Source: Spirochaetales bacterium | GTDB lineage: Bacteria > Spirochaetota > Leptospiria > Leptospirales > Leptonemataceae | NCBI GenBank assembly: GCA_024233935.1 | Contig: JACKOY010000006.1 | Location: forward strand, 62,001-126,000 | Direction: 5' to 3' | DNA length: 64,000 nt | In this document: positions 34,546 through 43,519 of the stretch, one piece after another | How the letters are laid out: each line of letters opens with the position of its first letter | Numbering within the stretch: the stretch's first letter is position 1 | The notes under the pieces: model-generated | Database searches by the model: none | The model's input: the letters and a program-made list of their open reading frames with translations, nothing else | What the model was told of the DNA's origin: nothing | Position numbers and translations under genes: made by a program

Positions 34546-36018
34546 ATGGTTGCTTTCTCTATGGCCGAGCCCCAACAACTGGAAGAACGCCGTGATTTCC
34601 GGCTGACCAAAATTATCTGCACCATCGGGCCGGCCACTGCGACGACTCAGATGCTGGAAAAACTGGCGCGGGCGGGCATGAACATCGCCCGGCTGAATAT
34701 GTCCCACGGGACTCAGGCCAGTCACCTGGAAACGATTCGGCATATCAAGAGCCTGAACAAGAGGCTGAATCATCCCGTGTCTTTGCTCATGGACCTGCAG
34801 GGGCCGGAGATCCGCACCGGCGATCTGAACGAGAGTCTGAACCTGAAGGTCGGCGAAATCTTTTACTTTACGGTCTCCCCTTCCGAGAACCCGGAAGAAA
34901 AGAGCGTCCATGTAAACTACGAGCACCTCTTACAGGACCTGAAGCTGGGTGACCGCATAACTGTCGACAACGGACTGATCAATCTCGAAGTGCTGGAAGC
35001 CCATGAGCATCGATTGCGCTGCCGGGTTCTGGAAGGTGGCACGCTCGGGTCTCGCAAACATATCAACCTGCCCGGAGTGCGGGTAAAGTTACCTTCGATT
35101 ACCGACAAAGACCGTCGGGATATTCAGTTCGCGGTGGAGCAGGACCTGGACTTTGTGGCCCTGTCGTTTGCACGTTCGGCCGACGACATCCTTACGGCCC
35201 GAAAGCTGATTGAGGACGCAGGGGGCCACGCGCGCATTATCGCCAAGATTGAAAACCAGGAAGGCCTGGATAACTTCGAAGGCATCTGCGAAGTGGCCGA
35301 CGCAATCATGATTGCCCGGGGGGATCTGGGCGTCGAGATCCCGCTGGAAGACCTGCCGGTCATCCAGCGACATCTTGTGCAATCCTGCGCGCGTATCGGA
35401 CGGCCCGTGATCGTTGCCACACACCTTCTTGAGTCGATGATTCAAAATCCCATGCCCACCCGGGCCGAGGTGACGGACGTCTCGAACGCCATCTACGAGC
35501 AGGCCGACGCCATCATGCTGAGCGGTGAAACTGCGGCCGGCAAGTACCCGGAGAAGTGCGTCCAGGTTCTGGACCGTATCGCGCGGCGCATTGAAAAAGA
35601 GAGCGGTCTTGGCTTTCATACGCTGCATGAACCGGAGAATACGCGTGATGAACTGGCGCGGAGCGCCTGTCGGCTGGCCGACGCCCTGAAAGCTCCGGCC
35701 ATCGTGGTGATCACACGACGTGGCGTGCTGGCCCATCAGGTTGCCAGCTATCGACCGGCTCACTCGATCATTTATGCTTTTACAAACATGTCCAGCACGC
35801 GGCGCAAACTCTGGTTGGTCCGTTCGGTTGTGCCATTCATGCTTGATTTTTCGAAGGATCCGGAAAAGACAATTCGTATGGCCTTTCGCAAGCTGCGTCA
35901 GCGTAATCGTGTGCTGATTGGCGATCAGATCGTTGTGGTCTCCGATGTTGCCGCCGGCGGCGAACACATTACCAGCATTCAGGTGCGCGTCTTTGATCCG
36001 GAGCAATTTGCGGAATGA
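34546..36018 (+). CDS. pyk: Pyruvate kinase
   Basis: A 490-residue cytoplasmic enzyme converting phosphoenolpyruvate and ADP to pyruvate and ATP. Family marks in order: TKIICTIGPAT and ARLNMSHGT near the N-terminus, MDLQGPEIRTGDL, the active-site block IIAKIENQEGLDNFEGI with ADAIMIARGDLGVEIP, and IVATHLLESM with PTRAEVTDVSNAIYEQADAIMLSGETAAGKYP. The length is normal. ATGs at 34546 and 34561 are both possible starts. The stop overlaps the pgpA start by 4 bp (ATGA). Confidence 0.97.
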   Translation: MVAFSMAEPQQLEERRDFRLTKIICTIGPATATTQMLEKLARAGMNIARLNMSHGTQASHLETIRHIKSLNKRLNHPVSLLMDLQGPEIRTGDLNESLNLKVGEIFYFTVSPSENPEEKSVHVNYEHLLQDLKLGDRITVDNGLINLEVLEAHEHRLRCRVLEGGTLGSRKHINLPGVRVKLPSITDKDRRDIQFAVEQDLDFVALSFARSADDILTARKLIEDAGGHARIIAKIENQEGLDNFEGICEVADAIMIARGDLGVEIPLEDLPVIQRHLVQSCARIGRPVIVATHLLESMIQNPMPTRAEVTDVSNAIYEQADAIMLSGETAAGKYPEKCVQVLDRIARRIEKESGLGFHTLHEPENTRDELARSACRLADALKAPAIVVITRRGVLAHQVASYRPAHSIIYAFTNMSSTRRKLWLVRSVVPFMLDFSKDPEKTIRMAFRKLRQRNRVLIGDQIVVVSDVAAGGEHITSIQVRVFDPEQFAE

Positions 36019-36491
36019 AATACGCTGTAGCGCGCTTCTTTGCGACGGGCTTCTATTCGGGGCTCATTCCGGGCGCCCCCGGGACCTACGGCACCATCGT
36101 GGCGGTGCCGCTTGTTTATCTGGCGGCCTTTCTTCCGCTTCCAGGGCGCGTCGCGATTACGCTTGCCATTATTGTGGGCGGCGTCTGGTGCACAGAGGTT
36201 GTGTTGCGAAAGACCGGGGAGAAAGATCCGGGCTATGTCGTGATCGACGAAATTGCCGGTTTGTTTCTGGCCATGATCTTTTTTGAAGTCACGCCGTTGC
36301 GCTTGCTCATCGCTTTTGTTGCGTTTCGTGTGTTCGACATTCTGAAACCTCCCCCCGTGCATCAGCTGGACCAACTCGGCGGTTCCTGGGGAGTGATGCT
36401 GGACGATCTCGGGGCCGGCCTCTACGCCGCTCTGGTGCTGGGCGCGGCCATCTTTCTGGTCGCGCGTTATATGCCGGCCTATGCCTTTTGA
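36015..36491 (+). CDS. pgpA: Phosphatidylglycerophosphatase A
   Basis: A 158-residue integral membrane enzyme that dephosphorylates phosphatidylglycerophosphate to phosphatidylglycerol. The PgpA landmarks are clear: SGLIPGAPGTYGT at the start, DPGYVVIDEIAGL in the middle, FRVFDILKPPPV and the C-terminal GSWGVMLDDLGAGLYA. Four membrane helices are predicted. The ATG overlaps the pyk stop (ATGA), so it is translated with pyruvate kinase. Confidence 0.95.
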   Translation: MKYAVARFFATGFYSGLIPGAPGTYGTIVAVPLVYLAAFLPLPGRVAITLAIIVGGVWCTEVVLRKTGEKDPGYVVIDEIAGLFLAMIFFEVTPLRLLIAFVAFRVFDILKPPPVHQLDQLGGSWGVMLDDLGAGLYAALVLGAAIFLVARYMPAYAF

Positions 36492-36511
36492 ACCGGGCTG
36501 CCGCAGCAAGT

Positions 36512-37651
36512 TCAGGGCACGGAAGCGAAAACCAGGTCGGTCAGCTCTCTAAAACAAAGACCGCTCAGGTGGAAGGAGTCCACGAAGGCCCGGCAACTGA
36601 GCTGCGGGTCTTCCGACAGATCGACGACCCGAATCCGGCTTTCGGGCTCTGATTGGCGGACCTGCTCCACCAGACCCAGAAGTGGTTCTATTGCTCTGGT
36701 GCGCATGTTCTGGTCCCGCATACGTCGTTCGAACGCGGCGCTGTTGACCGGAACATACACAATTGTAGGTACACCCCGTGCGGCCAGACGCTGAAGCAGA
36801 TTGCGAAAGAAGATGACCTGGGTCGGCGCCACGCGGTAGAGAGCCAGGTGGATGGCCGCCATGCGTTCGGCGTCGGCTTCCATTTGATCTTCCGGCACGT
36901 GCGCAAAAAAAGGATTCGGAATGCCGCCCAGCTGCTCGCGATTTACGAGGTCGACCAGGCCCTCCAGCTCACGGCGGTAGTCGATGGGGCGGTACATGCG
37001 GATCTGGCCGTCCATGCCCGGGAGCAGTCGCGGTTCGTTGTTCTCAATGATATTCGAAAGTTTGATGGGGTATTTGTACGTGGCAAAGAGTTCTTTAAGA
37101 AAGTAGGTCTCTGCTTCCGAAACTGAAAAACCACGTCCCTGACTTTGCCAGGGGTCGCGCGGCGTACTGCGGCCAAAATCAATATGGCTGGCCACAAACG
37201 CAGTCGAGAACGAATAACTGATCGCGTAGTCCAGCGCGCCGTCCGTAAACAGGATCGGGTCGGCTTCGACCATAACGAAAGCCGGACGCACCTCCGCCGC
37301 AAGCATGCGATCTACCCAGTAGTAGAAATAAGCCGGGCAGGCCAGGGGCGCACTGAAATTGTAAGTGTAGGAGTTGGGAACGACACGCGCTATGTCGGAG
37401 TTGCCAAATTCTCCCGAGCGGGAGGATCCGAGCACTACTCCCAGGCGTTGGGCTTGTCGCTCCGGGCTGCGATAATCTTCCAGCAGGTGGTCGAACAGCG
37501 GCTCGCGCGATTCGTAGAGTATCGGCTCGATCTTTTGCCAGTAGACCACGTTGCGGCGTACGACCTCCAGCAGAGCCAGCTTGTCCAGGCCAAAGATCAC
37601 CAGTAAGCCGACGATCGGCACCCACAGGAATTTTGCGCGTATTAGATCCAT
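36512..37651 (-). CDS. SGNH-like protein, partner of MBOAT (DUF1574-like)
   Basis: A 379-residue protein with one N-terminal membrane anchor (FLWVPIVGLLVIFGL) and an extracytoplasmic SGNH-like domain: GVVLGSSRSGEF near residue 71 holds the Ser, and VDSFHLSGLCF near the C-terminus holds the D-x-x-H pair. It resembles Leptospira DUF1574-type and AlgJ/DltD-type proteins that act with MBOAT acyltransferases. The ATG lies 1 bp after the stop of the MBOAT gene, so the pair is coupled. It is the last gene of a four-gene minus-strand operon (two MBOAT-SGNH pairs). Confidence 0.8.
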   Translation of the reverse strand: MDLIRAKFLWVPIVGLLVIFGLDKLALLEVVRRNVVYWQKIEPILYESREPLFDHLLEDYRSPERQAQRLGVVLGSSRSGEFGNSDIARVVPNSYTYNFSAPLACPAYFYYWVDRMLAAEVRPAFVMVEADPILFTDGALDYAISYSFSTAFVASHIDFGRSTPRDPWQSQGRGFSVSEAETYFLKELFATYKYPIKLSNIIENNEPRLLPGMDGQIRMYRPIDYRRELEGLVDLVNREQLGGIPNPFFAHVPEDQMEADAERMAAIHLALYRVAPTQVIFFRNLLQRLAARGVPTIVYVPVNSAAFERRMRDQNMRTRAIEPLLGLVEQVRQSEPESRIRVVDLSEDPQLSCRAFVDSFHLSGLCFRELTDLVFASVP

Positions 37652-37652
37652 A

Positions 37653-39143
37653 TCAGAACTGGAAGTAAATGTACTCCTGCACCCCGGGCGGGAATCGACC
37701 GAGCAGGATCGTCGTCACCAGACCCAGAAGGCCGAGCAGCGTGTAGCGCCAGGCAAGACCAATCTCCGGCCATCGTTCTCGTTTCTGAATCCAGTGAAAA
37801 ACAAAATGAACAACGATCAGCGCGATCAGATACATGTTGTTGTCCGAGACCTGCCCCGCCGCTCCGCTGAAGATGTTGGCGGCCATGTCCCCCGCTTTGA
37901 ATATGTCCGGCGCGTTGAAAGGAATGCAACCCAAAGAAAAAAGAAAAAACGTGACCGAGTACTGCAAACCGGTAATGACCGGTCGCCCAATCGCGTGGTT
38001 CGCAAACCGCTGCACACGCGCGGCGATCCCGGCCATGAGGCTCCCCGCTCTTTCTGCTCGCCGTTCCAGAAATCCAACCAGCAAACGTTCGCCGGCCAGG
38101 AGCACACCGTGATAAAAGCCCCAGAGCACGAAGGTGTAATTGGCGCCATGCCAGAGCCCGCCCAGCGTAAACGTGATGATCAGATTGATATACGAACGTA
38201 CCGGCCCGGTGCGGCTCCCGCCCAGCGGAATGTACAGATAGTCGCGCAACCAGGTTGCCAGGGTGACGTGCCAGCGTTGCCACATGTCGCGCATGGACGT
38301 GCTCAAGAATGGCGCGTGAAAGTTTTCGGGGAGTTCCAGGCCCAGCAGAAGCCCCAGGCCGCGGGCCATGTCTGTGTAGCCTGAGAAATCGCAATAAACA
38401 CGCATGCTGTATCCGAAGATGGCGACCAGATTGCTCGACCAATCAAATTGGTCCGGGTTCTGGAAGATCACGTTGATGGCAGTCGTTGCGTTATCGGCGA
38501 TCAGGACTTTCTTGATCAGCCCCAGAAGCACCAACCACACGCCGCGTTCCATACGGCCGCGGTCAGGCTGAATTCGCGTAAGTTGGGGCATGAAGTCCGG
38601 GTGCCGCATGATGGGCCCCGCGACCAACTGCGGAAAAAACAGAATGAAAACAAAGAACTCAAGCGGGCTCGCCCGGTCGGTGATCTTGCCCCGGTAGACA
38701 TCCACGATGTAGGCTGTAAGCTGAAACGTGTAGAAACTGATGGCAAGAGGGAGGACGAGAGAGTCGTAGCCTGTATGTTGAAACAACCAGTTGTTAAAGA
38801 TTTCTCTTTCGAAGGCGTTCGCGCCGGTCAGGTCGTGCAGAAAGACCAGAAGCAGGTAGAAATACTTAAATAGAAACAGGTTCGCGAAGTTGAGCGTGAC
38901 AGCGCTGAGCAGCAGAGTCCGTCTACGTCGATCGGAATCCGTCGGCTTCATGAGCGCGCGCATGAAAGCATAGTTGATGGCAACGATTGCAAGAAAGTGG
39001 ATTGCAAAAGCAATCGACCAGGTCGCGTAAAAGGCGATCGAAGCGATTAACATCAAATAGAGGCGGGCGCGCCCGGTTACACTCCAGTAGACCAGGTAGA
39101 GAACCGCAAAGAAGAGCAAAAATGTCAGGGTCGTAAAGAGCAT
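37653..39143 (-). CDS. MBOAT-family O-acyltransferase, second pair
   Basis: A 496-residue polytopic protein with the full MBOAT core: ILFFPQLVAGPIMR, DFSGYTDMARGLGLLLG, WQRWHVTLATWLRDY, LYIPLGGSR and GGLWHGANYTFVLWGFYHG with the conserved His. About ten to twelve membrane helices. It is expected to pass acetyl or another acyl group to an extracytoplasmic acceptor with the SGNH protein encoded next. It starts 7 bp after the upstream SGNH gene ends. Confidence 0.92.
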   Translation of the reverse strand: MLFTTLTFLLFFAVLYLVYWSVTGRARLYLMLIASIAFYATWSIAFAIHFLAIVAINYAFMRALMKPTDSDRRRRTLLLSAVTLNFANLFLFKYFYLLLVFLHDLTGANAFEREIFNNWLFQHTGYDSLVLPLAISFYTFQLTAYIVDVYRGKITDRASPLEFFVFILFFPQLVAGPIMRHPDFMPQLTRIQPDRGRMERGVWLVLLGLIKKVLIADNATTAINVIFQNPDQFDWSSNLVAIFGYSMRVYCDFSGYTDMARGLGLLLGLELPENFHAPFLSTSMRDMWQRWHVTLATWLRDYLYIPLGGSRTGPVRSYINLIITFTLGGLWHGANYTFVLWGFYHGVLLAGERLLVGFLERRAERAGSLMAGIAARVQRFANHAIGRPVITGLQYSVTFFLFSLGCIPFNAPDIFKAGDMAANIFSGAAGQVSDNNMYLIALIVVHFVFHWIQKRERWPEIGLAWRYTLLGLLGLVTTILLGRFPPGVQEYIYFQF

Positions 39144-39150
39144 CGTTCTT

Positions 39151-40320
39151 TCAGTTCATGAGCGCCGGCGCGAGCGGGCGCAATCGGCCTATCAAGGCGT
39201 CGGTCCAGCGCGCGGCGCCGGCTGCATTCAGGTGCAGGATATCGTAGTAATAGGAGGCGTTGTCGGGCCCGTCCAGGACCCGGCGCATGTCCAGTTCGTA
39301 GTAGGGGTTTTCGCCGTAGATTTCGCGCAGACGCGTTCGCCACTCGCTGATCCGCTCGTCGTCGTTCAGGGGATCGATCAGATTTGAATACGGTGGAAAG
39401 ATCGTGACGATCCGGTAGCCACGGGCATGCATCTCGTCGAATAACATACCCAGACGTTCAAAGTAGAGATCGCGCCATTGCGTGCGGGGAGGCAGGCTGT
39501 CCAGATAGATCTCCAGGTCCGCCATGACGCAGGTTTGCAGAACGGAGTTTCGGTGGTGGCGATCTGAGATTTTGTGGCCGACCTGGTCATAGATAAATTC
39601 GCCGGAGCCCTCGGAGGGCTGACTGGCGTTTTCAATGCAACGCCGCAGGTCGGTCGCTTCAAAGGCGGCCATGCTGAATTGGTGTTCGTTCTCGTACGGA
39701 TAGAGATGGGTCATGTGATCCAGGCGATTCCCAATTCGTTTGATGCGATTCAGCGGAGACAGCACGAAGTTTCGGATATCCTGCTGATAGGTCAGGCTGC
39801 GCACCCAGATATACGCCTGGTCCTGGGGGCGCAGTTCGTAGCGCATATCTTCCAGCAACTGTACGGTTTCCCAGCGCGGGAATTGGGCCACCATGCTCAG
39901 GTTGGATTTCTCAATGTAGTAACGCGTCTTCCAGGCAAGGGCCGGGTCGGCAACATACAGAATCACCTTGAGCCCGGGCAGCTCCGGCGCCACAGCCCGA
40001 AAGATCGAATACTGAGTTTCGATCATGGCGCCCTGACAGGCAGCGCTCTGCACCACCAGGCCCGTGTTTTCCAGGCCGGCATTGAGGCGCGGCATGAGAA
40101 AGCCCTGGTACGGGACTGAAGTGCCAATCACCAGAGCATTTGCCGGTAGCGGGGACTCCTTTACGGTGCGCACAACGCGACTCACGTTCTCCGCGTACGA
40201 TTCCGGCTCCAGAAGATAACGCGCGTACACTCCACTCTGAAGCACCAGTTCGAACGACAGCAGGAACAGCAGCGGGATCCACAGGCGGGCATCTTGGAAG
40301 TGTTTGAGCAGGCTCTTCAT
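39151..40320 (-). CDS. SGNH-like protein, first pair
   Basis: A 389-residue protein with an N-terminal anchor (LWIPLLFLLSFELVL) and an SGNH-like lumenal domain. NALVIGTSVPYQGF near residue 62 supplies the Ser block, and YYYDILHLNAAGAARW near the end supplies D-x-x-H. It is divergent in sequence from the SGNH protein of the second pair, so the two cassettes may act on different acceptors. It starts 9 bp after the MBOAT gene upstream. Confidence 0.78.
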   Translation of the reverse strand: MKSLLKHFQDARLWIPLLFLLSFELVLQSGVYARYLLEPESYAENVSRVVRTVKESPLPANALVIGTSVPYQGFLMPRLNAGLENTGLVVQSAACQGAMIETQYSIFRAVAPELPGLKVILYVADPALAWKTRYYIEKSNLSMVAQFPRWETVQLLEDMRYELRPQDQAYIWVRSLTYQQDIRNFVLSPLNRIKRIGNRLDHMTHLYPYENEHQFSMAAFEATDLRRCIENASQPSEGSGEFIYDQVGHKISDRHHRNSVLQTCVMADLEIYLDSLPPRTQWRDLYFERLGMLFDEMHARGYRIVTIFPPYSNLIDPLNDDERISEWRTRLREIYGENPYYELDMRRVLDGPDNASYYYDILHLNAAGAARWTDALIGRLRPLAPALMN

Positions 40321-40329
40321 TGTCGATCG

Positions 40330-41889
40330 TTAGAACTGAAAGTAGAGAAAACCAGGCGCATCCGGGGAAGCAAACACCAACACGGACCAGATCAGGCCAC
40401 ACAGAAGCAGAATTAATTTTCGTCGGTTTTCGGGTTTCCAGAAGTATTCCAGGCCCAGATAAGCAAAGGTGTACTCGTAGACGAAAAACAGAATCAGCAA
40501 GATCGCGTAAGACCACTGGGTGACCGCCGCGAAGGACTCGCCCGGTTTTCCGAAGAGCGCTTCGCGGGCCAGGTCCAGGGAGCCATCGGCTGCTAACCAT
40601 TGCCAGAGCGCAGCGAGGCCGGCATGAATGTCCTGAATGCCGTACCCCCGGAAGATCATCAGATGCGCCACCTGCATGTTTTCCGCCCGAAAGTATATGA
40701 AGCCCCAGTAGAGGGTGAGCATCGTAAAAACGCGCGCGGCAATGCCGTAGCTCAAACCACCGCGAGCGTTCAGCCAGGCGTGGGCGCGGGTGCCGCTGTA
40801 CCATTTATGCACGAGCAACATCACCGCCTGGGAAATTCCCCAGGCCACGTAGTGGTAGGCGGCCCCGTGCCAGATGCCGGTCAAAAACCAGATGATCACA
40901 ATGTTGATGTTGGTTCGCAGTGGGCTGATGCGCGAGCCACCCAGCGGAAAGAAGATATAGTCGCGGATCCAGGTTGTAAGCGAAATGTGCCAGCGCTGCC
41001 AGTGGTCCCGTATGTTAGCCGCGACCATCGGGTAATTGAAGTTCATATCGAACTCGAATCCGAACAGGCGTGCGACTCCGCGCGCGATGTCGGTATAGCC
41101 GGCGAAGTCAAAATAGATTTGAAACCCGAAACCGAAAGACGCAATCCAGATATCGATCGGATTGTACGCCGCCGGGTTTGAGAACACGGTGTTTACACAC
41201 ACGCCCATGTTGTCGGCCAAAACGAGTTTGCGAAGAAAGCCGACGGCGATGCGGGTCAATCCTACCAGGATATCGTGATGTTCCACCGTGAGCCGATTGT
41301 CCAGGTACTGAAAGAAGGTCTGTGCGCGAACAATCGGGCCGGCAACCAGCTGCGGAAAGAAGGCCACGTAGAGTGCGAAGTCGACAATATTGCGTCGCGC
41401 GCGCAGGTCTCCGCGGTACACGTCAATCGTGTACGACATCGACTGGAACGTATAGAAGGAGATGCCGATTGGCAGCAGTATGTGCGTCGCCGGCCAGGAA
41501 AACAATGTGTCCCCGTAGGGTGAAAGGTCGTTAACGACTTCAATGCCAAAGTTGGTGTACTTGAAATAACCCAGCAAGGCCAGGTTCATCGAGAGCGAGA
41601 CCCACAGCCATCCCCGGCGGCCCGGCAGGCTCAGCAGCCGTTCCAGAAATCCAATTCGAACGGGATTGATGCCATCCAGCAGGCTGCGTCGGGCCTCAAT
41701 GCCGATCGCCGCCGAGTAGTCCAGCAGGCTCGAACCCAGAATCAGAATCAAATACCAGGGCTCGAAGACTCCATAGAAATAGTACGAAGCAAGCAGGAGG
41801 AACAGGCGTTGGCCGCGCCTGCGAAGCAGGTGGCCCAGAACCAGACTAACGAAGAAAAACGCCACGAAATGAAAGGACGTGAAGTTCAT
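40330..41889 (-). CDS. MBOAT-family O-acyltransferase, first pair
   Basis: A 519-residue multi-spanning protein starting the minus-strand acylation operon. Signature segments are FFPQLVAGPIVRAQTF, IYFDFAGYTDIARGVARLFG, HWQRWHISLTTWIRDYIFFPLGGSR and LTGIWHGAAYHYVAWGISQA. Length and helices fit AlgI-like enzymes. Its promoter should lie in the 110 bp shared with the divergent small lipoprotein gene. Confidence 0.92.
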   Translation of the reverse strand: MNFTSFHFVAFFFVSLVLGHLLRRRGQRLFLLLASYYFYGVFEPWYLILILGSSLLDYSAAIGIEARRSLLDGINPVRIGFLERLLSLPGRRGWLWVSLSMNLALLGYFKYTNFGIEVVNDLSPYGDTLFSWPATHILLPIGISFYTFQSMSYTIDVYRGDLRARRNIVDFALYVAFFPQLVAGPIVRAQTFFQYLDNRLTVEHHDILVGLTRIAVGFLRKLVLADNMGVCVNTVFSNPAAYNPIDIWIASFGFGFQIYFDFAGYTDIARGVARLFGFEFDMNFNYPMVAANIRDHWQRWHISLTTWIRDYIFFPLGGSRISPLRTNINIVIIWFLTGIWHGAAYHYVAWGISQAVMLLVHKWYSGTRAHAWLNARGGLSYGIAARVFTMLTLYWGFIYFRAENMQVAHLMIFRGYGIQDIHAGLAALWQWLAADGSLDLAREALFGKPGESFAAVTQWSYAILLILFFVYEYTFAYLGLEYFWKPENRRKLILLLCGLIWSVLVFASPDAPGFLYFQF

Positions 41890-41999
41890 GTGGCCATGCC
41901 GATTGTGCCGACGCGGGGGGCGGGGTCAAGCCTTTGGCCCCCGCCACGGGCCGGGGGCACGTGCTTGACAGACGCCGGCTGGCGGGGGACAGGGTTCGT

Positions 42000-42311
42000 A
42001 TGAAAAAAATCTTCATTCTCCCCGGAATCGTAATACTGCTTGTGAGCCTCGCCTTCTGTGGCGGTAGCAGCGAACCTGATCCCGCCACGTACACCGAAAT
42101 TTGCCAGCAGGTGGTGCAGTGTGACGCGGCCTTCACAGGTCTCCCGATCGACCCGATGGAAGTCTGCACCAAGACTCTGGCCAACGTGGAAAAGAGCGCT
42201 CCTGAAAAGATTCAAGAAGTACTCGAGTGCCTGAACGGACAAACCTGTGAAACCCAGAGCCTCATGCAGTGCGCTCAGGGCGCCCTGCAGGGCCAGTTCA
42301 CCATGCCCTGA
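42000..42311 (+). CDS. Small Cys-rich lipoprotein
   Basis: A 103-residue protein. The signal peptide MKKIFILPGIVILLVSLAFC ends in a lipobox with the modified Cys at 20. The mature part carries six further Cys (ICQQVVQC, VCTK, LECLNGQTCETQ, MQCAQG) that could form disulfides in a small helical fold. It resembles the short Cys-containing lipoproteins common in Leptospira, but I cannot name a family. It sits between the divergent MBOAT operon and a convergent glycosyltransferase. Confidence 0.78.
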   Translation: MKKIFILPGIVILLVSLAFCGGSSEPDPATYTEICQQVVQCDAAFTGLPIDPMEVCTKTLANVEKSAPEKIQEVLECLNGQTCETQSLMQCAQGALQGQFTMP

Positions 42312-42320
42312 GCCTGGCGC

Positions 42321-43466
42321 TCAAGACACCTTCGCCTGCATCGGTTGACTGCCGGTTTCGTCAATCACCGATGCAAGCAATTCTGCCCGCTTTTCCCAGG
42401 ACCAGAGATCGGCGTTGAACTCCGGCTTCGGTGCCCGGCCTTCCTGGTGACTGCGGTTGAATTCCTGGAGCGCCCTGGCCCAGGCCGACGTATCGTGCGG
42501 CGGTACAAAGACCGCGTTCGATCCAATCTCTCGAAAGATCGGGATGTCAGACAGCAGGGCGGGGCAGCCGTTGGAATAGGCTTCGATGACCGGCAGTCCG
42601 AATCCTTCATGGCGGCTGGCAAGCACGAAGAGCGCGGCCTTTTCATAGCACCATTGCAACTCCGCGGCCGAGCTATTTTCCAGAAAGAAGACGCCCTGTT
42701 TCTCAAGCTCCCCGGATTGCAGTTTGCGAACCAGGCTCGCGTCGCCCCAGCCTTCGAAGTAACGCCCTACAAAAACCAGCGGAAGCATCACGCTGTTGGA
42801 GCTCGCCTGAAGATAGGCTTCGAGCACCGTTGCCTGGTTCTTGCGTGGTTCCAGCGTGCCGACACAGAGGATCAGAGCTTCGAGCTTTCCGACCGGACCG
42901 GCGGGTGCCCGGGCTTCTATGCCGGCCGGCTCCGTGCCGGGGTAAACGACCGTAAGGCGTTTCTCATCGACGTCCGGAAACACGCGCACGATGTCCGCGC
43001 GGGTCGTAGCCGAAAGGCAAAGAACACGCTCGGCCGCAAGCAGGGAACGGTGATCCAGCAGTCGGTGCTGCCATCGGTTCCAGGTCACCATTGTCTCCGG
43101 AGCGATGAAGGCATTCAGGTCGTGGAAGTTGACGATGGCCGGTATGGAAGCCCGCCGTCGGTAGCCCAACGGCAACATCGATAGCGTGGCCCAGAACAGG
43201 TCGCAGCTCTGCTCGCGTAAGAGAGCGGGCACACGCAGATGCATCCAGAGTGGTCCCAGGCGGGCGGCCAGATGGCGATCGACCAGAAGCATCACATTGC
43301 TTTTTTGAAGCAGTTCTGTGTAGGTCGGGTGAATGCCACGATGCGACAGCAAGACCCAATCATCATCGGGGCGGGTTCGCATCAGCTGCCGGAGCATTTG
43401 ATACAGGTAGGTCGCATTGCCCGTCCCGGGAAATGCCAGCGGACGCGCGTCAACCGCGATCCGCAT
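42321..43466 (-). CDS. GT4-family glycosyltransferase
   Basis: A 381-residue soluble or peripheral enzyme with the GT-B fold: an N-terminal MRIAVDARPLAFPGTGNATY, the hinge LILCVGTLEPRKNQAT near residue 200, and the donor-binding EGFGLPVIEAYSNGCP near 295, the E-x7-E motif of family 4. It transfers a sugar from a nucleotide-sugar to a glycan, probably in surface polysaccharide or LPS synthesis. Its promoter region is shared with the divergent LOG gene and contains a perfect palindrome. Confidence 0.88.
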   Translation of the reverse strand: MRIAVDARPLAFPGTGNATYLYQMLRQLMRTRPDDDWVLLSHRGIHPTYTELLQKSNVMLLVDRHLAARLGPLWMHLRVPALLREQSCDLFWATLSMLPLGYRRRASIPAIVNFHDLNAFIAPETMVTWNRWQHRLLDHRSLLAAERVLCLSATTRADIVRVFPDVDEKRLTVVYPGTEPAGIEARAPAGPVGKLEALILCVGTLEPRKNQATVLEAYLQASSNSVMLPLVFVGRYFEGWGDASLVRKLQSGELEKQGVFFLENSSAAELQWCYEKAALFVLASRHEGFGLPVIEAYSNGCPALLSDIPIFREIGSNAVFVPPHDTSAWARALQEFNRSHQEGRAPKPEFNADLWSWEKRAELLASVIDETGSQPMQAKVS

Positions 43467-43478
43467 GAGCCTCGTTAC

Positions 43479-43490
43479 CTGTATATACAG
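43479..43490. promoter_or_regulatory. Perfect 12-bp palindrome between divergent genes
   Basis: ctgtatatacag is a perfect palindrome in the 53-bp gap between the glycosyltransferase and the LOG gene. It is placed to control either or both. The CTG-N6-CAG spacing differs from the enterobacterial LexA box (CTG-N10-CAG), so the regulator is unknown. Confidence 0.5.
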
Positions 43491-43519
43491 CTTGTTTTCG
43501 CAACCGGGTACTCTCAGCT

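Noticed and set aside
41965..41993. TTGACA promoter for the small lipoprotein
   Set aside because: A perfect -35 is present, but no acceptable -10 lies 16-18 bp downstream.
43479..43490. LexA/SOS box
   Set aside because: Spacing between CTG and CAG is 6, not 10, and the neighbouring genes are not SOS genes.
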